From Opitutia bacterium (lineage in GTDB: Bacteria; Verrucomicrobiota; Verrucomicrobiia; Opitutales; Opitutaceae): a stretch of 57,895 nt of DNA. Shown here piece after piece: positions 8,430 through 14,955 of the stretch. A program made the position numbers and the translations under genes. The stretch spans positions 1-57,895 of the forward strand of contig CANJIU010000058.1 of NCBI GenBank assembly GCA_947474365.1, written 5' to 3'. The notes beneath the pieces were generated by a model, which was given only the letters and a program-made list of their open reading frames with translations, searched no databases and had not been told where the DNA came from. Each line of letters begins with the position of its first letter. The first letter of the stretch is position 1.

Positions 8430-9035
8430 ATGATTACCTCAATCCAAGGCATGCTCACGTCGGCGACTCCGCTGCACGCGATCATTGAGTTAAATGGATT
8501 CGGCTACGAGGTGAACGTTCCGGTTACGACCGCTGAAAAACTACCGTCGCCGGGAGTTTTGGTGAAGCTCCACACCCATGTGATTTATCGCGAGGATGCA
8601 CAGACGCTGTATGGCTTCGCGACTCCGGCGGAACGCGATTTTTTCCGTTTGATGATTGAGAACGTGACGGGCGTTGGCCCCAAGATGGCCCTGACGATTA
8701 TGAGCCGGCTGGCACTGCCATCGCTCCAGAGCGCAATCCGGCTTGGAGACATTGGTACCCTTGCGAAATGTCCCGGCATTGGAAAGAAGACGGCCGAGCG
8801 GCTCGTCGTGGAATTGAAATCCAAGGTCGGGGGCGGCGAAGGCGCCGCGACGGTTGCGGGTGAAGGCGGAAGCGGTCCGGGAGGCGGGGAAAACCCCCAC
8901 CGAGACGCAGTCGCCGCTCTGATAGCTCTCGGTTACAAGGCTGCAGACGCAGATCAAGCGGTGCGGCGCTCTGCGCTGAGCCTCGGGGCTCAGGCATCCA
9001 CCGAAGCGTTGATTAAGAAATCGCTGAGTGGCTGA
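8430..9035 (+). CDS. ruvA: Holliday junction branch migration protein RuvA
   Basis: DNA-binding subunit that clamps Holliday junctions and loads the RuvB motor during recombination repair. The 201-residue product shows the N-terminal OB fold starting MITSIQGML, paired helix-hairpin-helix segments (NVTGVGPKMALTIMS and LAKCPGIGKKTAERLVVEL), a Gly-rich flexible linker, and the C-terminal RuvB-contact domain (DAVAALIALGYKAADADQAV). The start at 8430 gives the canonical N-terminus; a longer frame would overlap dapB. ruvB and ruvC are not in the window. Confidence 0.96.
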   Translation: MITSIQGMLTSATPLHAIIELNGFGYEVNVPVTTAEKLPSPGVLVKLHTHVIYREDAQTLYGFATPAERDFFRLMIENVTGVGPKMALTIMSRLALPSLQSAIRLGDIGTLAKCPGIGKKTAERLVVELKSKVGGGEGAATVAGEGGSGPGGGENPHRDAVAALIALGYKAADADQAVRRSALSLGAQASTEALIKKSLSG

Positions 9036-9065
9036 CGGTATCCCACAGACGGTAGATTTCGTCGT

Positions 9066-9809
9066 TTATTTTTCGAAACGGAACGCACTCATTTCGGCCG
9101 AAGGTTCGGTTGAAGGACGACTACCTCCGAGCGGGCGTCCCTCCGGGCGCAGCGTGGCCGGACTCGTCCCAAAGCGCAGGTCATCTAAACGCACCCGCTG
9201 CAATGGTGCCAACTGCAGGGACGCAACCCATGCCAACTGATCGTCATTCGCCTGCTTGGAGAGCGACAAAATCCGATCTCCCTGCGAATTTCCGCTCAGG
9301 AGCAGAGGATTGGCGACCATGGTTGCCCCTGCTCGAGAATCAGGCGTCGCACCCGCCGCCGCCAAGCCACCGTGTTTGCGAAGAGGCATGGCCTCGATCG
9401 GAGTCCGGGTGATGCCGGGAACCGGCATTGAACGCGCTATCGTTGGGCTGACGGGAGACAAAGGTTGTCCTCGATTGACAAAAACAACCGCAACGCACGC
9501 GGCGATCGCAACAAAGGCACCTGCGGCATAATAGCCAAACTTGGTGTTTCTCCGGCTTGTGGTTTGGTTTGCCAAAAGGGGTTTGAACTCCAAAACCTTT
9601 GCATCGGCGGAAATCGCTCCCTCCGTGGTTTCAGTCCGGAAATCGGTCGCCAAGACAAGACAGGCCTTCTGGATCCGGCAATACTCCTGGTAGAGCTTTC
9701 GGCGCGCAGGGTTCCCCTGCACTTCCGCTTCCAACCGCGTCGCGTCGGCCGCGCTGATTTCGTGGTCGAGATAAAGGTTCAGCAGTTCGATGAACTCAGA
9801 TTCTTTCAT
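9066..9809 (-). CDS. Membrane anti-sigma factor candidate
   Basis: A 247-residue protein with a short N-terminal cytoplasmic domain (MKESEFIELLNLYLDHEIS, then EYCRIQKAC), a single membrane segment at about 91-111, and an Ala/Pro/Arg-rich extracytoplasmic tail. Its start codon overlaps the stop of the ECF sigma gene by four bases, the classic arrangement for a sigma/anti-sigma pair. The N-terminal domain lacks a full HxxxCxxC zinc motif, so it is likely a non-zinc anti-sigma domain. Function is inferred mainly from topology and coupling; ruvA ends 30 bases away on the other strand. Confidence 0.72.
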   Translation of the reverse strand: MKESEFIELLNLYLDHEISAADATRLEAEVQGNPARRKLYQEYCRIQKACLVLATDFRTETTEGAISADAKVLEFKPLLANQTTSRRNTKFGYYAAGAFVAIAACVAVVFVNRGQPLSPVSPTIARSMPVPGITRTPIEAMPLRKHGGLAAAGATPDSRAGATMVANPLLLSGNSQGDRILSLSKQANDDQLAWVASLQLAPLQRVRLDDLRFGTSPATLRPEGRPLGGSRPSTEPSAEMSAFRFEK

Positions 9810-10408
9810 TTGAAGTCCTCACCAAGCTTGGATCGCAGGCTTTCGCGGGCACGCGCAATCCGGCTCTTTACGGTTCCCACTGAAATTCCGAGGATGGCGG
9901 CGATTTCTTCGTAGGACATGTTCTTGACGTTCCGCAAGACGAGAATCTCACGGTGTTTGCTCGAAAGTCTTTCCATCCCTCGGCCAATCCGGGTGACAAA
10001 TTCCTGGGTGACAGTGATGTCGTCTGGAGATTCGACCTCCGCAGGAATGATGTCGGCCAGGGTCATGTCATTTTCCGCGCTCACGGGTGCGTCGAAGGAG
10101 ACAGACTTGTCGCGCTTTCGGCGCCACCAGTACCAGTAACGGTTGCGAGCGAGGTTTGTGGCAATCTGGTAGAGCCAAGTCGAAAACGCGGAATCTCCCC
10201 GGAAATTCACCAGACCGCGGTGCGCGCGAATAAATGCGTCCTGCGTCACCTCCTCGGCGTCCTGCTGATTGCGCAGGAGTTGGTGGACCATCGAATAAAT
10301 GCGGTCCCAGTACCGCCTAACCATCTCATCAAACGCCGATTGGTCGCCATTTTTGAAACGATCGACGAGCAGCCGGTCGAGGGCAACTTCTTGAGTTTTG
10401 GCAGTCAT
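9806..10408 (-). CDS. ECF-type RNA polymerase sigma factor
   Basis: A 200-residue group-4 sigma factor. Region 2 is visible as FDEMVRRYWDRIYSM...DAEEVTQDAFIRAHRGL with FSTWLYQIATNLARNRYW, and region 4 as SSKHREILVLRNVKNMSYEEIAAILGISVGTVKSRIARARESL. The start at 10408 is fixed by GGAGG at 10417-10421, eight bases upstream of the ATG; the frame extends further up to 10597 but that part would run into the tRNA gene. It is followed with overlap by a membrane anti-sigma candidate, so its activity is probably controlled by an envelope signal. Its regulon is unknown. Confidence 0.93.
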   Translation of the reverse strand: MTAKTQEVALDRLLVDRFKNGDQSAFDEMVRRYWDRIYSMVHQLLRNQQDAEEVTQDAFIRAHRGLVNFRGDSAFSTWLYQIATNLARNRYWYWWRRKRDKSVSFDAPVSAENDMTLADIIPAEVESPDDITVTQEFVTRIGRGMERLSSKHREILVLRNVKNMSYEEIAAILGISVGTVKSRIARARESLRSKLGEDFK

Positions 10409-10416
10409 ACGTTCTG

Positions 10417-10421
10417 CCTCC
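10417..10421 (-). promoter_or_regulatory. Ribosome binding site of the ECF sigma gene
   Basis: GGAGG on the minus strand, eight bases before the ATG at 10408. It decides the start in a frame that stays open for another 63 codons upstream. Confidence 0.8.
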
Positions 10422-10582
10422 GTCTGATGAGTATATTTTTGAATTGTTCCCACGATCTGTTGCGCAACTGCAACATAGCCCATTGTTGCGATCCTGGTCA
10501 ATCGTCGCCAACCGTGCATCGGGGAGAAATTTCTTGCAATCACGTATCGCGGAAACCCATTTTCGCCCTTCCGCTGGTTTGG

Positions 10583-10657
10583 GGGTCGATAGCTCAATGG
10601 TAGAGCAGCGTCCTTTTAAGTCGTTGGTTCTGGGTTCGAATCCCAGTCGACCCACCA
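10583..10657 (+). tRNA. tRNA-Lys (anticodon UUU), CCA encoded
   Basis: Acceptor arm GGGTCGA (10583-10589) pairs with TCGACCC (10647-10653); discriminator A10654 and encoded CCA at 10655-10657. D-stem GCTC/GAGC (10592-10595 with 10603-10606). T-arm CTGGG-TTCGAAT-CCCAG (10630-10646). The anticodon loop CTTTTAA (10613-10619) places TTT at 10615-10617, reading Lys codons, and the body resembles bacterial tRNA-Lys. The anticodon stem GCGTC/GTCGT has one U-U mismatch (bases 10611 and 10621) and one G-U pair. It ends 26 bases before the response regulator gene. Confidence 0.93.
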
Positions 10658-10683
10658 CCCAATATTCTCCAATCTCTTAACAA

Positions 10684-11331
10684 ATGAAGCGACTCGTCAT
10701 CATCGAAGACCAAACCGCGATTCGCGAAATGTTGGTGGAGATTCTCCGACTCGACGCAAATTACCAACTGGTGGGTGAAGCAGGCGATGGTCAGGCGGCG
10801 GTGCAGCTCTGCCTCGATACGACCCCGGACGTTTGCGTTCTCGACGCCAAGCTCCCCGGTCTAAACGGAGTCGATATCCTCCGCCGGATCGGCAAGAAAC
10901 TTCCGCAAATGCGCGTACTGGTGTTTTCCGGCCACGAGAACCCTGTTCTCGTGCGAGAGATGCTCGAGGCTGGCGCCCACGGTTTTGTAGAAAAAACGGC
11001 CGGACTGTTCGAATTCAAAAAGGGCCTGGAGACTGTCGCTAACGGCGGCACCTATTTCGGACCGGCGGTGGCGTCACTACTCCGCAATGTCGTTGCGAAT
11101 CCTGCCACCAGCAACGCGCCCGACTTCCTGACCGACCGGGAACGTGAAATCCTGCAATTGGTGGCCGAAAGCCACAGCACCAAGGAAATCGCCGCCAAAC
11201 TAGGCATCAGCGTCAAAACGGTCGACAACCACCGAACCAACCTGATGCGGAAGCTCAATCTTCACGATGTCGCCAGCCTCACGCGCTATGCCCTTGAGGT
11301 TGGCCTCATCGAGGCAAAGAAAACCGGGTGA
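10684..11331 (+). CDS. NarL/FixJ-type response regulator
   Basis: A 215-residue two-component transcription regulator. The receiver domain occupies about residues 1-120, with acidic pocket Glu8-Asp9, phospho-acceptor Asp54 in VCVLDAKLPG and the conserved Lys in VEKTAG. A LuxR-type helix-turn-helix follows at about 150-205 (LTDREREILQLVAE...STKEIAAKLGISVKTVDNHRTNL). No partner kinase is adjacent, so it is an orphan here. The gene starts 26 bases after the tRNA and ends 80 bases before pal. Confidence 0.94.
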   Translation: MKRLVIIEDQTAIREMLVEILRLDANYQLVGEAGDGQAAVQLCLDTTPDVCVLDAKLPGLNGVDILRRIGKKLPQMRVLVFSGHENPVLVREMLEAGAHGFVEKTAGLFEFKKGLETVANGGTYFGPAVASLLRNVVANPATSNAPDFLTDREREILQLVAESHSTKEIAAKLGISVKTVDNHRTNLMRKLNLHDVASLTRYALEVGLIEAKKTG

Positions 11332-11411
11332 AATGAATGGCGCTAAAAGCCTTGCGGCTCGCGACACGTTTGCACAATAGGAACCACACCGACACGCTCT
11401 CCTTCCTTTTC

Positions 11412-11999
11412 ATGAAACTCGCATCGAAGAATTTCTGCCTCGCCGTCGCCACTGCTGTTCTGGTGCTCACCGGTTGCACCAAGAAGCCGGAACGTCCCTC
11501 TCCGGCCTCGACCTTGATCGGCCCCCAGCCGGGCGGCGCCAACATTAATTCGGCCCCGCCGAGCAACGTCGACTTCAATCCCAACGCTCCTTTGCTCCAG
11601 CCTCGGAGTGATTTCGACCCCAACGGAGAAAACCGCGTCGCACTGCAGGGCCAGACCGTTTACTTCGATTACGATCAATCGGCCATCAAGGCATCCGAGC
11701 GTGAAAAACTGAAGCAGGCCAAGGAGTATTTGGACAAGAACCCAACCCACCGCCTCGTGCTCGAAGGTCGATGCGACTGGCGCGGCACCGCCGAATACAA
11801 TCTCGGGCTTGGTGACCGTCGAGCGAACGCGACCAAGAAATATCTCCAGTCAATTGGTGTTGCCGTGGACAAGCTTGAGACCCGCTCCAAGGGCAGCCTC
11901 GAAGCCGTGAAGAATGCCGACGAGGCCACCATGGCGAAAGATCGGCGCGTGGAACTCATCGTCGTCAACCCGAGCGCAGCGGCGGCTCGTCCGCTCTGA
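11412..11999 (+). CDS. pal: Peptidoglycan-associated lipoprotein (Pal/OmpA-type)
   Basis: Outer-membrane lipoprotein that anchors the outer membrane to peptidoglycan in the Tol-Pal system. The 195-residue product has a lipobox LVLTGC with Cys22 as the lipidated residue, a Pro/Asn-rich linker, and an OmpA-like peptidoglycan-binding domain (YFDYDQSAIKASE...GRCDWRGTAEYNLGLGDRRA...KDRRVEL). The usual Pal motif is EGHCDERGT; here it is EGRCDWRGT. The start at 11412 gives a proper lipoprotein signal peptide, which the upstream start at 11337 would bury. tolQRAB genes are not in the window. Confidence 0.9.
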   Translation: MKLASKNFCLAVATAVLVLTGCTKKPERPSPASTLIGPQPGGANINSAPPSNVDFNPNAPLLQPRSDFDPNGENRVALQGQTVYFDYDQSAIKASEREKLKQAKEYLDKNPTHRLVLEGRCDWRGTAEYNLGLGDRRANATKKYLQSIGVAVDKLETRSKGSLEAVKNADEATMAKDRRVELIVVNPSAAAARPL

Positions 12000-12033
12000 A
12001 CGCACAGGTTGATTCCTGAGCAGACAGTCTGTG

Positions 12034-12063
12034 AACGCCCCGGATTTCCGGGGCGTTTTTTTT
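12034..12063 (+). terminator. Rho-independent terminator after pal
   Basis: Perfect eight-base-pair GC stem CGCCCCGG/CCGGGGCG (12036-12043 with 12048-12055), four-base loop ATTT, extendable by two A-T pairs, then eight T residues (12056-12063). It lies 35 bases after the pal stop. Confidence 0.92.
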
Positions 12064-12086
12064 GAAGAGCGGAGCGCCTGCCTCCC

Positions 12087-13460
12087 CTAGCCTTTTGCCA
12101 GCGCAACGAGCATGCGACGCGTGGTTTCGATTCCCTTCCTCATCACGTCGAGATTAAAGCTTTCGTTGGGCGCGTGCAGATTATCTTCCGGAAGAAACAG
12201 GCCGAACATCACCGAATCCAGCCCGGTCTTTCGTTTGATCTCCGCGATGATCGGCACGCTGCCGCCTTCGCGCAGGTAAATCGGAGGGCGTCCCCAAACT
12301 TCGGTTACAGCCTTTTCCGCCGCTCGAAACGCCCGCGCCAAAACTGGGGACTGGTCCTTCGGCGTGTTGGAACGATCCGGTGGCACCACGACGTACGGAT
12401 CGCCCTTGTGCTGGTCGACAAACTCAAGCTTCACGCCGCGTGGCTTGCGGGCAAGGATCGCGTCCATGACGAGTCGCTTGATCTTGTCCGGCTCCTGGTT
12501 CGGCACGAGGCGGCAGCTGATCTTGGCGAATGCCTTGCTCGGAATGACCGTCTTGGTCCCCTCCCCCTGGTATCCACCGCCGATCCCGTTGAATTCAAGT
12601 GTAGGCTGGAATCGCACCGCTTCAAACGGCGAGAACCCGGGCGCCGTGTGAAATGCCTCGATTCCCAGAAACTCGGCGTACGACTTCTCGTCGGCCCCCA
12701 ATTTGGCCAGTTCCTCGCGCTCCCACGGATGCACATCCAGCACCGCGTCGTAAAATCCCGGCACGTTTACGCGGCCGTCCGGAGTGTGGAGGGAAGCGAT
12801 GATCTCGGCGAGCGCCTGAATTGGGTTGAGCAGCACGCCGCCGTGCAGCCCCGAATGCAGATCGCCTTTCGCACCGGTGATATGGACGTCGAACAACGCC
12901 AAGCCGCGCAGACCAGAGGTCAGCACCACCTGATTCTCATTCGGCAACGCCGTGTCGGAGAGGTAGACGAAATCCGCCTCGCGGAGTTTGTCCGCGTAGC
13001 GCTCAAGAAATTTGGGGAAACTCGGACTGCCCATTTCTTCCTCGCCCTCGATCAGGAAGGTGATTCGCAGCGGCAGCTTGGGATCGTCCTCCAGCGCGCG
13101 AGCCACGGCGGCAATATTTGTGAGCAACGGGCCCTTGTTGTCCGCCGCACCACGCCCATAAATCCGGTTCCCCACAATTGTTGGCTCAAAAGCAGGAGTT
13201 TTCCACAGGTTGAGCGGGTCCGCCGGCTGGACGTCGTAGTGCCCGTAAATGACAAGGTGGGGCCACGATTTGTCCCCGCCTCTTTGTGCAAAAATGATCG
13301 GATGCAGTTCCGTTTTCACCACGTCGACGGAAAATCCCAGCGACGTCAGGAGACTCGCGACAAATTCCTGAGCGCCCTTCATCCCTTCGTGGAACTTCGG
13401 GTCAGTCGAGACGCTGGGGTGACGGATGAATTCCTTTAGCTTTTCAACGGGATCGAACAT
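12087..13460 (-). CDS. M20-family zinc peptidase (dipeptidase type)
   Basis: Cytoplasmic metallopeptidase of the M20 family (PepV/CNDP/DapE-like), 457 residues. Metal ligands are visible: His74 in VIYGHYDVQP, Asp107 in GRGAADNKGP, the catalytic acidic cluster IEGEEEMGS at about 138-144, and the C-terminal SFNLD region. The NGRGA/ADNKGP signature and the dimerisation domain after it match dipeptidases with broad specificity more than DapE. The start at 13460 (MFDPVEKL) gives the normal N-terminus; the longer frame to 13568 would enter the upstream inverted repeat. The true substrate cannot be told from sequence. Confidence 0.88.
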   Translation of the reverse strand: MFDPVEKLKEFIRHPSVSTDPKFHEGMKGAQEFVASLLTSLGFSVDVVKTELHPIIFAQRGGDKSWPHLVIYGHYDVQPADPLNLWKTPAFEPTIVGNRIYGRGAADNKGPLLTNIAAVARALEDDPKLPLRITFLIEGEEEMGSPSFPKFLERYADKLREADFVYLSDTALPNENQVVLTSGLRGLALFDVHITGAKGDLHSGLHGGVLLNPIQALAEIIASLHTPDGRVNVPGFYDAVLDVHPWEREELAKLGADEKSYAEFLGIEAFHTAPGFSPFEAVRFQPTLEFNGIGGGYQGEGTKTVIPSKAFAKISCRLVPNQEPDKIKRLVMDAILARKPRGVKLEFVDQHKGDPYVVVPPDRSNTPKDQSPVLARAFRAAEKAVTEVWGRPPIYLREGGSVPIIAEIKRKTGLDSVMFGLFLPEDNLHAPNESFNLDVMRKGIETTRRMLVALAKG

Positions 13461-13522
13461 CCGCCGACCGTGGGCATTTTCCCCAGTGTCGCCAACCGGA
13501 AAACGCGCCGACAGGTGCGGAA

Positions 13523-13675
13523 GGGCGCATCTGCCACTTGACGGTGAGAATATATCGACAGCAATCAACCGTTTCGTGGCCGCGAGCGCCAGTGAGTGGA
13601 AGCTGGGTCGCGTTTTCCCGGTACGCTCGCTGGCGCTCGCGCCTATGGGTAACCGTCAAACGGGGAGATGCGCCC
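13523..13675. repeat. 153-bp nested inverted-repeat element (MITE/REP-like)
   Basis: Outer arms: GGGCGCATCT (13523-13532) plus TTGACGGT (13538-13545) match, in reverse complement, ACCGTCAA (13652-13659) plus AGATGCGCCC (13666-13675), with a 5/6-base imperfect spacer. Inside is a second hairpin, CGCGAGCGCCAGTGAG (13581-13596) against 13626-13641, 15 of 16 pairing. It has no coding capacity and sits between the M20 peptidase and a small unknown gene. Confidence 0.75.
13576..13601 (+). repeat. 26-bp dispersed repeat, copy 1
   Basis: GTGGCCGCGAGCGCCAGTGA and the next six bases recur at 14651-14676 with two mismatches, and the core GCGAGCGCCAGCGAG recurs inverted at about 13625-13642. Confidence 0.7.
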
Positions 13676-13733
13676 GGTCGGACAGGATCGGTTCGTGAAT
13701 TGGGAATGGCCCGAACCCACCCTCTTCCACATG

Positions 13734-14102
13734 CTACTCCGCATCGCCGCCATCGCGGCCGTCGGATTCGGGAGCAGGTGGCTGGGGCGGGGCTTCCAGC
13801 ACGGCGAACTTGGCGCCGTGCTTCATGAAGCCGCCCATGACGAAAGCAGAGACGGGGATCTTCAGTTCCTTCGCCCGGGCTTGGAAATGGGCAAAGCGCA
13901 CCGGGTCTCGCTTTTGTTCAAGGTAGAAGCGTCGCGCACCGTATTTCATCCGTTCCCGATGAGCGTCCTGCTTGGCGCTCCATTTCTCCGGTTTGTCCGG
14001 TTTGGGCGTCACTACCGTCCCGTGCTCCGTCTGCTTGAAGACGAATTTATCGATCGAACCTGAGAACTGGTTGAACGTGGAGTTGAGCTTTACCTTTGCC
14101 AT
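13734..14102 (-). CDS. Small conserved-looking protein of unknown function
   Basis: A 122-residue protein starting MAKVKLNSTFNQFSGSIDKFVFKQ, with a basic middle (AKQDAHRERMKYGARRFYLEQKRDP) and a Pro/Asp-rich tail. No signal peptide or membrane segment. The layout, a short beta-rich N-terminus with FVFKQ and VVTPKP followed by a helical basic part, resembles small hypothetical proteins I have seen in Verrucomicrobiota, but I cannot name a family. Its start lies 22 bases from an array of 11-base-period repeats that forms its leader. Flanked by repeat-rich DNA on both sides. Confidence 0.6.
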   Translation of the reverse strand: MAKVKLNSTFNQFSGSIDKFVFKQTEHGTVVTPKPDKPEKWSAKQDAHRERMKYGARRFYLEQKRDPVRFAHFQARAKELKIPVSAFVMGGFMKHGAKFAVLEAPPQPPAPESDGRDGGDAE

Positions 14103-14124
14103 GCCGCAGAGTCCGTATTGCTGA

Positions 14125-14201
14125 GCTATTGTCAGGCTATTGCCAAGCTATCTCCTGGGACCACGCTGGGACCTTCCTGGGACCACGCTGGGACCTTACT
14201 G
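14125..14201. repeat. Array of seven 11-bp units
   Basis: Seven consecutive 11-base units: two GCTATTG-type units, one GCTATCTCCTG unit, then GGACCACGCTG, GGACCTTCCTG, GGACCACGCTG and GGACCTTACTG. The last four also read as two copies of a 22-base unit (14154-14175 and 14176-14197). It lies immediately upstream of the small unknown gene that starts at 14102. Confidence 0.85.
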
Positions 14202-14650
14202 TCGGCCAGTCTTCGGCCCAGCCGCACCCGGCCAAGCTCCAAATCCGCCGGTTTGTTGCTGGCCGGTGACGCGGAAAAGGGTGCCGCTTTGGACGATTCC
14301 CGGCGCGAAATGTTCAATTTTTTAAAGGATTCACGAACGGACCTTAGAATTCCCGCTTCTGGATCCGTGTCCATTCGTGGTCCCGGCTCGGATCGGTGCA
14401 TCCAGCCCAAGACTTTGGGCCTATGGAAAACGCGGTATACGCTGCCTGGGTCCGTTGGCACTCCTCCCCCGGCCTTTTGATTGCGGCTGGCTACGGGGTG
14501 GTGCAGAGGGCGCACCAGCGGCTCGCTCCCCCCCCCATCAAACGGCGGGTTGTCGGATCGCCGGTCTCATCGGCCCAATTCGCCTACGACGCCGAAATCT
14601 CCGATTCAATCACCGGGAATTCCTCACACATCTCAGAGTCAGCGCTTCCC
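14202..14650. other. Non-coding gap between two repeat blocks
   Basis: No frame with recognisable motifs or a plausible ribosome binding site. It includes a run of nine C residues at 14528-14536. Together with the repeats on either side, bases 14103-14955 form an 850-base region with no supported gene. Confidence 0.5.
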
Positions 14651-14676
14651 GTGGCTGCGAGCGCCAGCGAGTGGAA
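14651..14676 (+). repeat. 26-bp dispersed repeat, copy 2
   Basis: Matches 13576-13601 at 24 of 26 positions (GTGGCTGCGAGCGCCAGCGA plus six bases). Confidence 0.7.
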
Positions 14677-14710
14677 ATTCGATTTCATTCCCTCCTAAGC
14701 CGCGACCATG

Positions 14711-14947
14711 CAGTCGAGAGCTCAGAGCGAAGAGCTGAGAGCCCAATCTCCAGAGCAGACACGCGCGCCGCCCGACCCGAAACCAAAGTTCACCGTTTGA
14801 TTTTGCTCTCAGCTCTCGGCTCTCCGCTCTCGACTGAATTTCTCCGGCTAAGCCAAGATACTCAGTCGAGAGCCGAGAGCTGAGAGCAAAACCCTCCAGA
14901 GACGGGCAAACCAAACGGTGAACTTCGTTTTCGGGTCGGGCGGGTGC
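14711..14947. repeat. Mosaic of three related direct and inverted repeats downstream of purH
   Basis: Copy A (about 14768-14836) carries CCCGACCCGAAA, GTTCACCGTTTG, then TTTTGCTCTCAGCTCTCGGC and CTCTCGACTGA. Copy B (about 14862-14945) is the reverse complement of A with about 20 extra bases in the middle and six fewer near one end. Copy C (about 14711-14768) repeats the AGTCGAGAGC...AGAGCTGAGAGC...CTCCAGAG part of B in direct orientation. C/A and A/B can each fold as long hairpins. B ends 10 bases before the purH stop codon. Confidence 0.8.
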
Positions 14948-14955
14948 GGAAACCC

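Noticed and set aside
10434..10452. ECF-type promoter (GGAAC box) before the sigma gene
   Set aside because: Its expected start point would fall inside the ribosome binding site at 10417-10421, so it cannot be the functional promoter.
10329..10658. 109-codon minus-strand frame across the tRNA
   Set aside because: It is the well-known spurious translation opposite a tRNA (LGFEPRTNDLKG type).
14528..14536. Run of nine C residues as a phase-variation tract
   Set aside because: It is not inside or just upstream of a supported gene, so there is nothing for it to switch.
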